DNA from: an uncultured Lachnospiraceae bacterium
GTDB lineage: Bacteria; Bacillota; Clostridia; Lachnospirales; Lachnospiraceae
Direction: 5' to 3'
NCBI GenBank assembly: GCA_934292725.1
Contig: CAKQXY010000003.1
Coordinates: 62,001-126,000 of the forward strand
DNA: 64,000 nt
Positions 53,167-62,208 of the stretch are shown here, piece after piece. The notes beneath the pieces are model-generated. The model did no database searches, had not been told where the DNA came from, and worked only from the letters and a program-made list of their open reading frames with translations. Every line of letters begins with the position of its first letter. The first letter of the stretch is position 1. Made by a program: the position numbers and the translations under genes.

Positions 53167-54042
53167 TTACTCTGCAGACTGCTTCTGTGTCGTAACTACA
53201 AGCACGTTGCGTATGTGTTTGAAATCCGCTGCCGGCTTCAAATAACCAGATGCAGCCAGCCCATTTTCATCCACAGTAACATCCTGCGCATAGCCAATCA
53301 CAAGTCCTGGAAGATAGCGGTCTGAAATATTGGATGTAACAATTACATTATCTCTGCTGATATTAAAATCGGTATCCATATATTGAAGCTTCAAAAGACC
53401 ATGCTCCTTCATATAAGGAAGATCACCGGTAACAACACAGGCATCTCCTGTTGTAGACTGCATTGCACTGACATTTACATTATCATTGATAATCGAAGTC
53501 ACAACTGCATGACCCTTTGCAATATCAGATATGTAGCCGACAAGTCCGCCGCCTGAAAGCACATTCATGCCTACTTCAAGGCCATCATCTGTACCTTTGT
53601 CTATCGTAAAGGTAGAGAACCAGTTTCCTGTCATATCAGAAAAGATCACAGTTGCCCCAACAGTATCATAATCGGCATACTCACTTTTGAGTTCAAGAAG
53701 TGCTCTCATATCCTGATATTCCTGAATCTTCTGATCATAAGAAACCATCTGCTCTTTGAGTTCTTTATTTTCATCTTCAAGCGACTCAATCTTTGCCATC
53801 GCCTCCTCTTTGCTCAGTCGTTCCTGATCAAAATTAAAGAAAATACTGCCAAGCTTGTTAACACCCTTCTGCACCGGAACAGTGATTGCCCCTGCTACCT
53901 GTCCGACTGACACGATGTTTTCTTTTTTGATGTAATAATACCCCATAGAAATCACACAGCACGCCGTCAATATAAAAAGGATCAGCTGCGGTCTTCTTGT
54001 AAAAGGCATTTTTACATTGCTGTTTTGATTGCTGCTTTTCAT
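53167..54042 (-). CDS. mreC: Rod shape-determining protein MreC
   Basis: MreC scaffold (291 aa) linking cytoskeleton and PBP2. N-terminal membrane segment (LILFILTACCVISMGYYYI), an extracytoplasmic coiled coil (QERLSKEEAMAKIESLEDENKELKEQMVSYDQKIQEYQDM) and the two-lobed MreC beta domain (ATVIFSDMTGNWFSTFTIDKGTDDGLEVGMNVLSGGGLVG). Its ATG overlaps the radC stop by four bases. mreB, normally before mreC, is absent here. Confidence 0.95.
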   Translation of the reverse strand: MKSSNQNSNVKMPFTRRPQLILFILTACCVISMGYYYIKKENIVSVGQVAGAITVPVQKGVNKLGSIFFNFDQERLSKEEAMAKIESLEDENKELKEQMVSYDQKIQEYQDMRALLELKSEYADYDTVGATVIFSDMTGNWFSTFTIDKGTDDGLEVGMNVLSGGGLVGYISDIAKGHAVVTSIINDNVNVSAMQSTTGDACVVTGDLPYMKEHGLLKLQYMDTDFNISRDNVIVTSNISDRYLPGLVIGYAQDVTVDENGLAASGYLKPAADFKHIRNVLVVTTQKQSAE

Positions 54043-54719
54043 GAAATATATCCTCGTTCTTTTAAACTGATAAATCTGCCGTCACCAATGATGATATGAT
54101 CAAGCAAAGGGATGGCGGTAAGTTCTCCCGCCTTTTGAATCTGCCGCGTCACCGCAACATCTTCTGCGCTCGGGGTTGGATCTCCGCTGGGATGATTGTG
54201 AATCAATATAATTTTGACTGCCTGATAACGAAAGGCCTCAATAAAAACTTCTCTCGGTGACAAAATTGTCTGATTCACTGTACCTTTAGTCAGCACCAGA
54301 TCGCGAATCAGTGCTCCCTTATTATTTAGGAACACAAGAAGTACCTGTTCCTGACGCTCATCTTTGAGACGGTTCATATAATAGTTTCCGACTGCCTGAG
54401 GACTGTCCAACACAATCCCCTGCTGTCTTGACGCACTAAGACGTCTTGACAGCTCACCAATACACTGAAGCTGTATCGCCTTTACCTTTCCGATTCCGCG
54501 TATTTTAGTCAGCTGAGCTACAGTCATAGACACAAGCCCTGAAAGACTTTCTATCGCAAGAAGTCTTGAGGCAAGCTCAAGAGAATTTTCGCCAACGCTT
54601 CCTGTTCTTAAAATCACGGCAAGCAGTTCGGCATTGTTCAGTGCACCAGCGCCCTGCTCCATACACCTTTCATACGGCTGGATATCTTTGGGCAGCTGCT
54701 TTGAAATATCATGTTTCAT
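54039..54719 (-). CDS. radC: DNA repair-associated JAB-domain protein RadC
   Basis: RadC family protein (226 aa). N-terminal helix-hairpin-helix (LVSMTVAQLTKIRGIGKVKAIQL) and C-terminal JAB/MPN metal-binding domain with HNHPSGDPTPSAEDVAVT (metal ligands His, His and Asp). Despite the name, repair function in vivo is doubtful for the family. ATG with AAGGAA upstream; first gene of the radC-mreC-mreD unit. Confidence 0.93.
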   Translation of the reverse strand: MKHDISKQLPKDIQPYERCMEQGAGALNNAELLAVILRTGSVGENSLELASRLLAIESLSGLVSMTVAQLTKIRGIGKVKAIQLQCIGELSRRLSASRQQGIVLDSPQAVGNYYMNRLKDERQEQVLLVFLNNKGALIRDLVLTKGTVNQTILSPREVFIEAFRYQAVKIILIHNHPSGDPTPSAEDVAVTRQIQKAGELTAIPLLDHIIIGDGRFISLKERGYIS

Positions 54720-54814
54720 AATCGTTCCTTACTTCCAGGTATCGAAACCATTATGAACTTATTTTATCACAATTCTTTTTTAAAGTATAGAAGAAATTTT
54801 CGAATATTAACAAA

Positions 54815-54856
54815 TCCGTATGTCAAAAGCCGACAGTTCCTGCTCTGACATACGGA
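54815..54856 (-). terminator. Terminator after PLP lyase gene
   Basis: TCCGTATGTCA (54815-54825) and TGACATACGGA (54846-54856) form an 11-bp stem with a 20-base loop, followed on the minus strand by TTTGTTAAT. It separates the miaB-to-lyase operon from radC. Confidence 0.65.
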
Positions 54857-54862
54857 AATTTC

Positions 54863-56143
54863 TTATAAAGTGACAATACCTGCCTGAACCAGTTTTTCAA
54901 GTGCCATCATAATTCCATACTTTGCATGATACCAGGTAAGACCTCCCTGGAAATAAACTGCATATGGCTCTTTTAACGGGCCATCTGCACTCAGCTCAAT
55001 CGAAGAACCCTGGATAAATGCACCAGCTGCCATAATAACCTGTGAATCATAGCCTGGCATATCCCATGGTTCTGGTGTTACATAGCTATCAACCGGAGCT
55101 GCTGCCTGAATTCCCTGGCAAAATGCAATCAGCGCCTCAGGCTTTTTAAGTGTAACAGCCTGAATAATATCGTATCGAGGCTCTGTACCGTTTGGAATTA
55201 CGTCATAACCTAATTTTTCAAATACATTTGCTGCAAAAATAGCTCCCTTAAGCGCACCTGCTGCTACTGTTGGGGCCAGGAAAAATCCCTGATAGAAGGA
55301 TGGAAGGACGCCCAAAGATGCACCAACCTCCTGACCAAGTCCCGGAGCACTAAGACGATATGCACACTGCTCAATACATGCTGCTGTTCCGCAGATATAA
55401 CCGCCAATCGGTGCTAATCCGCCGCCCGGATTTTTAATAAGAGAACCAACTGTCATATCTGCCCCAACATCAGACGGCTCAATTTCTTCGATAAATTCAC
55501 CATAGCAGTTATCTACCATGCAGATCACATCTGGCTTAATTGACTTGATGAATGAAATCAGCTCACCAATACGCTCAACAGAAAGTGTCGGTCTTGTCTG
55601 ATATCCCTTAGAACGCTGAATCGTTGCTACTTTTGTCTTCTCATTGATTGCAGCACGAATACCTTCCCAGTCAAAGCTGCCGTCACTAAGCAGATCTACC
55701 TGACGATATGAAATATTATATTCTCTAAGAGAACCAACAGACGGACGGATTCCAATTACCTCTTCAAGCGTATCATATGGCTTTCCCACCGGTGAAAGCA
55801 ACTCATCGCCTGGACGAAGATTTGCAGAAAGTGCAAGCGCAAGCGCATGTGTTCCACATGTAATCTGTGGACGCACCAATGCAGCCTCTGTATGGAATGT
55901 ATCAGCATATACCTGCTCTAACGTCTCTCTTCCCATATCGTTGTATCCATATCCAGTTGTTGCTGCAAAGCAAGCTTCACTTACATGATTTTTTTGCATT
56001 GCACCAAGCACCTTCATCTGATTCTGCTCTGCAACTTTGTCAATCTCGCAGAAACGTTCTTTAAGATCCTGCTCGATTTTCTCACAAAATTCATATGTCT
56101 TTTCACCAATCCCCATAGACAGGTAAGTTTCTTTCATTGTCAT
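54863..56143 (-). CDS. Methionine gamma-lyase family / aluminium resistance protein
   Basis: PLP-dependent enzyme of the Cys/Met-metabolism type (YnbB family, 426 aa). Cofactor-related segments are TGYGYNDMGRETLEQVYAD, PQITCGTHALALALSANLRPGDELLSP, ICMVDNCYGEF (Asp to pyridine nitrogen) and VGSLIKNPGGGLAPIGGYICG (probable Schiff-base Lys). Family members are annotated as aluminium resistance or C-S lyase proteins; natural substrate is not established. Located 21 bp after miaA, as is common in Clostridia. An ATG two codons in is an alternative start. Confidence 0.88.
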   Translation of the reverse strand: MTMKETYLSMGIGEKTYEFCEKIEQDLKERFCEIDKVAEQNQMKVLGAMQKNHVSEACFAATTGYGYNDMGRETLEQVYADTFHTEAALVRPQITCGTHALALALSANLRPGDELLSPVGKPYDTLEEVIGIRPSVGSLREYNISYRQVDLLSDGSFDWEGIRAAINEKTKVATIQRSKGYQTRPTLSVERIGELISFIKSIKPDVICMVDNCYGEFIEEIEPSDVGADMTVGSLIKNPGGGLAPIGGYICGTAACIEQCAYRLSAPGLGQEVGASLGVLPSFYQGFFLAPTVAAGALKGAIFAANVFEKLGYDVIPNGTEPRYDIIQAVTLKKPEALIAFCQGIQAAAPVDSYVTPEPWDMPGYDSQVIMAAGAFIQGSSIELSADGPLKEPYAVYFQGGLTWYHAKYGIMMALEKLVQAGIVTL

Positions 56144-56164
56144 TTTCTTTCTCTCTTTTCTATT

Positions 56165-57127
56165 TTACTGTATTTTTGATACGGCATGTAAGTTTTTTTC
56201 ACACCGCTCTGTCAATATACGTATAACATCTTCATTTTTTGCACCATCAATATCAAGCCATGTTACATCGCGTTCTCTGCGAAACCATGTAAGCTGACGT
56301 TTTGCAAAATGTCTCGTTGACTGCTTAATCTGATTTACAGCATCATCTAATGTACACTCGCCGTCAAGATATGATAAAAGCTCCTTATAGCCAAGTCCCT
56401 GCATTGAGACATAACTTCTGTCATAGCCCATCGCCTTTAATGCTTCTACTTCCTTAAGCAGTCCCTGCTCCATCATCTGATCCACACGCAGATCAATGCG
56501 ACGATACAGCTCTGCGCGATCCCTATTCAGGACAAAATAGCAGAAATTGTATGGTGACTCTTTCTGGCGCTGTTTCTCATTGTGTTCTGAGATTGGACGA
56601 CCTGTCAGCTTAAAATATTCCAGTGCGCGAATTAAACGCTTCGTATTATTTGCATGAATTGCCTCTGCCGATGCAGGATCAACGCTTCTCACTTGCTCTA
56701 GCAGCCATTCATTTCCAAGCTCTCTTGCCTTATCTTCAAGCTGTGTACGGTACGCAGTATCCTCACATGTATCTTCAAAATCAATATCATACAAAAGTGC
56801 CTGAATATAAAAGCCAGTTCCGCCTACCACAAGCGGAATATGACCATTAGCATAAATTTTTTCCATTGCCGCCTTTGCCATCTGCTGAAAACGCACCACG
56901 GAAAATTCATCACTTGGCAGCAGCTCATCCACAAGATAATGAGGAATACCCTGCATCTCATCCGGCATGATTTTTGCAGAACCAATATCCATATATTTAT
57001 AAACCTGCATAGAATCTGCACTGATTATCTCACAGCCAAGCGATTTTGCCAGTCCAATCGAAGCGCTTGTTTTTCCCACAGCCGTTGGACCGGTCAATAT
57101 AATAAGTGGTTTCTTATTTTCTATCAT
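56165..57127 (-). CDS. miaA: tRNA dimethylallyltransferase
   Basis: Adds the isopentenyl group to A37 of tRNAs reading UNN codons, using DMAPP (320 aa). P-loop GPTAVGKTSASIGLAK at residues 13-28; SADSMQVYKYMDIGSAK, VGGTGFYIQALL, RLIRALEYFKLTGRPIS and QSTRHFAKRQLTWFRRERD are diagnostic. MiaB, the next enzyme in the same modification, is the first gene of this operon, and dxs/ispA at the other end of the window make the precursor. Confidence 0.97.
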   Translation of the reverse strand: MIENKKPLIILTGPTAVGKTSASIGLAKSLGCEIISADSMQVYKYMDIGSAKIMPDEMQGIPHYLVDELLPSDEFSVVRFQQMAKAAMEKIYANGHIPLVVGGTGFYIQALLYDIDFEDTCEDTAYRTQLEDKARELGNEWLLEQVRSVDPASAEAIHANNTKRLIRALEYFKLTGRPISEHNEKQRQKESPYNFCYFVLNRDRAELYRRIDLRVDQMMEQGLLKEVEALKAMGYDRSYVSMQGLGYKELLSYLDGECTLDDAVNQIKQSTRHFAKRQLTWFRRERDVTWLDIDGAKNEDVIRILTERCEKNLHAVSKIQ

Positions 57128-57184
57128 ATTTATTCCTACCTATTGCTCGTTACAGTTCATTGTTTTCCATTTAAAACTGTGTAA

Positions 57185-59227
57185 TCACACAATTCTCTTA
57201 AACTTCTTTTCAAGCTCATATTTAGTCATCGTGATAATCGTTGGTCTTCCATGAGGACACGCATACGGATTTTCAAGTGTCAATAACTGTGACACAAGCG
57301 CATCCGCCTCCTGAAACGAAATCTTCTGACCACCCTTAATAGCTGCCTTACACGACATCGACGCAAGCTTTGATGCAATCAATTCGGATGGCTGCATACT
57401 TCCTCTGTCCTCAAGATCAGACAGCATCTCCAAAAACAGCTCCTTTTCATTGATTCCATAAAGATTTGCCGGAATCTCACTGATTGCATACTCGCGCCCG
57501 CCGTATGGTTCAATCGTAAAGCCAATGCGTTCAAATTCACTTTTAAATTCTTCTAAAATCGCTTCCTCTGCCCTTGTCAGTGAAATAACCATCGGTGGAC
57601 TCACAAACTGAGTAATACGCTCCTTTTTGCGGTATGCCTCCATAAGCCGCTCATAATTTACCTTTTCATGTGCAGCATGCTGATCCATTATATAAAGCTG
57701 ATTTCCATACTGAATCAGCCAGTATGTATCAAACAGCTGTCCAATCAGACGATGATGGATTCTTGCCTTCTCCGACAATAACGGCTCCGTAAACAGCGTT
57801 TGCTGTTCTGGTTTTTCTAATTTTTGTTCTGGCTGAGGAGGCATCTGATTAACAGTTTGAGATACATCCTGTCCAATACGTTTGTGTATTCCAGAGGCAA
57901 GCTCCCACTTCGAATCAGAATCCTTTATTGTCTGCTTTTTTTCTATCTTATATTCACCAGAAGGATCAGAAAGCTTTGACGGCACTTTCGGCTGTTCTTC
58001 GTTTTTTGGCAGCTTTTGTTCACTCTGAATTTTATTCTCTGTGAAGAGCTTTTGTTCACTCTGAGTTTTATGTTCTGCTGATGGCTTTTGTTCATTTTGA
58101 ATTTTATGTTCTGCAGGCGGCGGTGGAATAATCTCCTTCATCGCCTGAAGACGTCTCTGCTCAAAAGGTTCTGGCAGCTTTTGCTTTTCCTGCACCTTCT
58201 TTTCTGCCTTGCCATCATCACTCACATCAGGAATAAATTCTTTTCCGCGAAGTGTATTTTCAATTGCACTGGCTAACAGCTCATAAATTTCATTTTCCTG
58301 CTGAAAGCGCACTTCCATCTTCGCTGGATGAACATTTACATCAATAAGCTCTGGCTTAATTTTAATATGAAGCACAGTAAACGGATAACGATGCTGCATC
58401 ATAAATGGCTTATACGCCTGCTCAATTGCAGCAGCAATCAAACGACTTTTTACAAAACGTCCATTTATATAATAGTTCTCAAAAGTTCTATTCCCTCTTG
58501 AAATAATAGGCTTGCCAATATAACCTGTCACTGCAAACAAAGGACACTCATAGTTGATCTCTAACACATTGGATGAAATTTCTCTTCCATAAATTGTATA
58601 GATCAAATCCTTCAAGCGGCCATTTCCACTCGTATAAAGCTTATTCTGTCCTCCATTTATAAAGCGCATGGATATATCTGGTCGAAGCATAGCCATGTTT
58701 TCCATCAGCTGATTTATATAATTTCCCTCTGTAGCTGCTGTCTTTAAAAACTTCTTTCTGGCAGGCACATGGTAAAATAAATTGCGCACAAGAATTGTTG
58801 TGCCGTCTGGTGCACCTATCTGTGTTAAGCTTTTTTCCTCGCCATCTTCAATTTGGTATGAAATACCAAGCATAGCTTCAGGCGGCTTTGAAATGAGCTC
58901 CACCTGTGCAATGGCTGCAATACTCGAAAGTGCCTCACCACGAAAGCCAAGTGAACCAATATCTAACAAATCATCAATTGTATGAAGCTTACTCGTTGCA
59001 TGACGCAAAAAAGCTTTACGCACCTGATCTTTTTCAATTCCGCAGCCATTATCGGTAATGCGAATAAAACTGATTCCACCATCTTTGATTTCTACAGTAA
59101 TTGCCGTCGCTTTCGCATCAATAGCATTTTCCAACAGTTCCTTTACAACAGAAGATGGTCTGTCAATAACCTCTCCTGCTGCAATCTGATTAATCGTTGC
59201 CTGATCGAGCAATTGTATTTCGGGCAT
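57185..59227 (-). CDS. mutL: DNA mismatch repair endonuclease MutL
   Basis: MutL (680 aa). N-terminal GHKL ATPase: VKELLENAIDAKAT, IRITDNGCGIEKD and GFRGEALSSIAAIA. The C-terminal endonuclease domain has DQHAAHEKVNYERLME (DQHA-X2-E-X4-E metal motif) and CPHGRPT, so it belongs to the nicking type of MutL found in bacteria without MutH. The linker (about residues 330-480) is Gln/Lys/Glu-rich and holds three tandem 12-residue repeats (AEHKIQNEQKPS-like). ATG with AAGGAGG upstream. Between mutS and miaA. Confidence 0.96.
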   Translation of the reverse strand: MPEIQLLDQATINQIAAGEVIDRPSSVVKELLENAIDAKATAITVEIKDGGISFIRITDNGCGIEKDQVRKAFLRHATSKLHTIDDLLDIGSLGFRGEALSSIAAIAQVELISKPPEAMLGISYQIEDGEEKSLTQIGAPDGTTILVRNLFYHVPARKKFLKTAATEGNYINQLMENMAMLRPDISMRFINGGQNKLYTSGNGRLKDLIYTIYGREISSNVLEINYECPLFAVTGYIGKPIISRGNRTFENYYINGRFVKSRLIAAAIEQAYKPFMMQHRYPFTVLHIKIKPELIDVNVHPAKMEVRFQQENEIYELLASAIENTLRGKEFIPDVSDDGKAEKKVQEKQKLPEPFEQRRLQAMKEIIPPPPAEHKIQNEQKPSAEHKTQSEQKLFTENKIQSEQKLPKNEEQPKVPSKLSDPSGEYKIEKKQTIKDSDSKWELASGIHKRIGQDVSQTVNQMPPQPEQKLEKPEQQTLFTEPLLSEKARIHHRLIGQLFDTYWLIQYGNQLYIMDQHAAHEKVNYERLMEAYRKKERITQFVSPPMVISLTRAEEAILEEFKSEFERIGFTIEPYGGREYAISEIPANLYGINEKELFLEMLSDLEDRGSMQPSELIASKLASMSCKAAIKGGQKISFQEADALVSQLLTLENPYACPHGRPTIITMTKYELEKKFKRIV
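58011..58118. repeat. Three 36-bp tandem repeats within mutL linker
   Basis: Units at 58011-58046, 58047-58082 and 58083-58118 share most positions (each begins with AGCTTTTGTT or GGCTTTTGTT on the plus strand). They encode 12-residue in-frame units in the MutL linker, so copy-number change leaves the frame intact. Confidence 0.85.
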
Positions 59228-59438
59228 TGCAGACCTCCTTTGTAATTTTTTAATTTTTATATTTTTGATACTTCCTACGGATTGCTACGCAGCTTCGCTG
59301 CTCTCACAATCCTGCTTTCATTCGGATTCGCGGATTTACTTCGTAAATCGCTGCCATCCTCATGAAAGGGCAGGTTCCAAACTGAGCGCTGTTTTCCTGC
59401 AAGCAGGAAACATCGCTCAGTTTTTCACCTTGGAAGCA
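59228..59438. other. Structured spacer between mutS and mutL
   Basis: Three successive hairpins: GCAGC-TTC-GCTGC (about 59286-59298) inside an outer GGATTG/CAATCC pairing; GATTTAC-TTC-GTAAATC inside an outer CTTTCAT/ATGAAAG pairing (about 59315-59368); and a long stem of AAACTGAGCG (59379-59388) with CGCTCAGTTT (59414-59423) enclosing TTTCCTGC/GCAGGAAA. No T-run follows on the minus strand. No gene of plausible character is encoded here. Confidence 0.6.
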
Positions 59439-62099
59439 TCAAATGCGATTTTTTAGTGTTGCCTGCATACGATACAGCGTATTAAGTGCATCAAGCGGCG
59501 TCATATTTGCAATTTCTAGTTTTTTGATTTCTTCTATTATAGAATCATCTTTTACTGTATCAAAAAGTGTCAGCTGATTTGCATCTACTTCATCTGGACG
59601 TGATACGCGCTTTTTAGATGGCGTTGACTGCATCTGGGCAATCTCTCTTGCACGAGCTGCAATGTCGGCATCAGTCAATTCCTCAACCAGCTCCTTTGCA
59701 CGGTTTATAACGCGGTCTGGAACACCTGCAAGTTTTGCAACCTGGATTCCATAGCTTCTATCTGCACCACCCTTGACTATTTTTCGCAAAAAGACAATAT
59801 CGTCACCCTGCTCCTTCACGGCAATGCAATAATTATTCACACCATTTAATGCACCTTCAAGCTCCGTCAGCTCATGATAATGCGTTGCAAACAGCGTTTT
59901 TGCACCAAGCTGTCTGGCATCCGCGATATACTCAACAACGGCCCACGCAATACTCATACCATCATATGTACTAGTTCCGCGTCCGATTTCATCAAGAATA
60001 ATCAGACTCTTTTTTGTCGCATGACGAAGGATGTTCGCCACCTCATTCATCTCTACCATAAATGTACTCTGACCAGATGCCAAATCATCAGAAGCACCTA
60101 CTCTTGTAAAAATACGATCACTGATACAGATATTAGCTGATTTTGCAGGAACAAAGCTTCCAATCTGTGCCATAAGCGCAATCAATGCGACCTGACGCAT
60201 ATAAGTCGACTTTCCCGCCATATTCGGACCTGTAATAATCGAAATGCGGTTCTTTCCATTATCAAGCAGCACATCATTTGCTACGAACATATCATTTGGA
60301 ATCATCTGTTCAACAACAGGATGACGGCCATTTTTAATATCAAGAATTCCTCTTTCATTAATCTGCGGTTTTACATAATTCTGACGTTCCGCAACAAAAG
60401 AAAGAGATGCAATAACGTCAAGAAGCGCAACTGCACGCGCTGTTTTCTGAATACGCTCTACCTGCGATGCCACACGATCTCGCACGTCACAGAACAATTC
60501 ATACTCAAGCGCTGCCAGCTTATCCTCAGCACCAAGAATCAAATCCTCAAGCTCTTTTAACTCCTGCGTGATAAAGCGTTCTGCATTTGTAAGTGTCTGC
60601 TTTCTTGTATAATCATCAGGAACCATGTCCTTAAAGGAATTGGTTACTTCAATATAGTAGCCAAACACCTTATTGTAACGCACGCGCAATGTCTTAATTC
60701 CTGTGCGTTCACGCTCCTTTGCCTCTAGCTCTGCCAGCCAGTTCTTTCCCTCTGTCTTTGAGCGGCGAAGCTTATCTACATCCTCATTATAGCCATCCTT
60801 AATGATTCCTCCCTCTCTGATAACAAGCGGCGGATCCTCTATAATGGCACTGCTGATTAATGATTCCAAATCGTCCAGCGTATCTAGTTCATCATACAAT
60901 TCTTTCAACAGTGATCCCTTAAAATCAGCTAACTGCTGCTTAATCGGCGGCAGCATGCGAAGTGATGCTGCAAATGCCAAAAGATCTCGTGGATTTGCTG
61001 TCTTATAACTGATACGGCCTGCCAGACGCTCCAGATCATAAACTGGCTGCAAATACTCGCGAATTTCTTCTCTTGTCACATATTCGTTTAGCAGCTCTTC
61101 AATTGCTTCCTGTCTTTTTAAAATTCTCGCACGATCAATAAGTGGCTGCTCAATAAAGCTTCGAAGAAGTCTTGCTCCCATCGCGGTCTTTGTCTTATCA
61201 AGCACCCAAAGCAAACTTCCGCGTTTTTCTTTCTCTCTAAGTGTCTCTGTCAGTTCCAAATTGCGGCGTGTCGACGTATCAACAATCATATAGCAGCCTG
61301 TCGTATATGGCTGAATATTTGTAATATGTGGCATTGTACTTTTCTGAGTATCATACAAATACTGCATCAATGCGCCTGCCGATATCATTCCAGAATCATA
61401 ATCCTCCAGACCAATTCCAAGAAGTGATGTTGTATGAAAATGCTCCATCAAAATCTTCTTTGCATTGTCTTCCTTATAATACCAGGAATCTGGTGTTGAC
61501 ACCGTAAAATGTAGCCTGTCTTTTAACTCATCCAGATTTTCTCCGCTTAATTCAAACAAATCATTGCAGATTACCTCTGCCGGTGTAAACTTAAACAGCT
61601 CATCCTCTAACTGTTCTTTTGTCTTTAATTCTGTCAGATAAAATTCGCCTGTTGATACATCACATGTACTTACTCCGTAAATGCCACCCACATAAGCGAT
61701 TGACATAATGTAATTGTTCTTCGTTTCATCAAGTGCCTTATTATCACAAATTGTTCCTGGTGTCACCACACGGATAACTTCACGCTTTACAAGACCCTTT
61801 GCAAGCTTCGGATCTTCCATCTGCTCTGCAATAGCGACACGATAGCCTTTTTTTACCAAACGATCTATATAATTGTCGGCTGCATGAAAAGGAACTCCGC
61901 ACATAGGTGCCCGTTCCTCTAGTCCGCATTCTTTTCCTGTTAACGTAATCTCCAGTGCCTTTGACGCAGTAATCGCATCATCAAAAAACATTTCATAAAA
62001 ATCACCAAGTCTGTAAAATAAAATACAGCCAGGATACTGATCTTTTGTCTCAAAGTACTTCTGCATCATCGGCGACAGTTTCGCCCTGTTGATTTCCAT
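59439..62099 (-). CDS. mutS: DNA mismatch repair ATPase MutS
   Basis: MutS1 (886 aa). Mismatch-binding Phe-x-Glu in RLGDFYEMFFDDA (about residue 37), connector and lever domains with DYDSGMISAGALMQYLYDTQK, ABC ATPase Walker A GPNMAGKSTYMRQVALIALMAQ (about 620), Walker B LIILDEIGRGTSTYDG and the HATHYHE-like FATHYHELTELE. Complete C-terminus with an SKKRVSRPDEVDANQLTLFD tail and a dimerisation-type end (ANMTPLDALNTLYRMQ). ATG with GAGAGG upstream. Confidence 0.97.
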   Translation of the reverse strand: MEINRAKLSPMMQKYFETKDQYPGCILFYRLGDFYEMFFDDAITASKALEITLTGKECGLEERAPMCGVPFHAADNYIDRLVKKGYRVAIAEQMEDPKLAKGLVKREVIRVVTPGTICDNKALDETKNNYIMSIAYVGGIYGVSTCDVSTGEFYLTELKTKEQLEDELFKFTPAEVICNDLFELSGENLDELKDRLHFTVSTPDSWYYKEDNAKKILMEHFHTTSLLGIGLEDYDSGMISAGALMQYLYDTQKSTMPHITNIQPYTTGCYMIVDTSTRRNLELTETLREKEKRGSLLWVLDKTKTAMGARLLRSFIEQPLIDRARILKRQEAIEELLNEYVTREEIREYLQPVYDLERLAGRISYKTANPRDLLAFAASLRMLPPIKQQLADFKGSLLKELYDELDTLDDLESLISSAIIEDPPLVIREGGIIKDGYNEDVDKLRRSKTEGKNWLAELEAKERERTGIKTLRVRYNKVFGYYIEVTNSFKDMVPDDYTRKQTLTNAERFITQELKELEDLILGAEDKLAALEYELFCDVRDRVASQVERIQKTARAVALLDVIASLSFVAERQNYVKPQINERGILDIKNGRHPVVEQMIPNDMFVANDVLLDNGKNRISIITGPNMAGKSTYMRQVALIALMAQIGSFVPAKSANICISDRIFTRVGASDDLASGQSTFMVEMNEVANILRHATKKSLIILDEIGRGTSTYDGMSIAWAVVEYIADARQLGAKTLFATHYHELTELEGALNGVNNYCIAVKEQGDDIVFLRKIVKGGADRSYGIQVAKLAGVPDRVINRAKELVEELTDADIAARAREIAQMQSTPSKKRVSRPDEVDANQLTLFDTVKDDSIIEEIKKLEIANMTPLDALNTLYRMQATLKNRI

Positions 62100-62159
62100 T
62101 TACTTATGCCTCTCTTACTGTAAATTGTTGCTGTCCATTTGCAAAACTGCACACAGTCT

Positions 62160-62191
62160 GATAGCGGCTATCGTAACCGTCAGCCGCTATC
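62160..62191. other. Hairpin between miaB and mutS
   Basis: 10-bp arms GATAGCGGCT (62160-62169) and AGCCGCTATC (62182-62191). There is no T-run on the minus strand, so it looks like an intercistronic stem or weak terminator in the 109-bp miaB-mutS gap. Confidence 0.5.
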
Positions 62192-62208
62192 CCTTCTTAT
62201 CTTATGCG

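Noticed and set aside
59265..59456. Plus-strand 63-codon frame between mutL and mutS
   Set aside because: It falls in a region of strong hairpins, has no ribosome site and runs into mutS.
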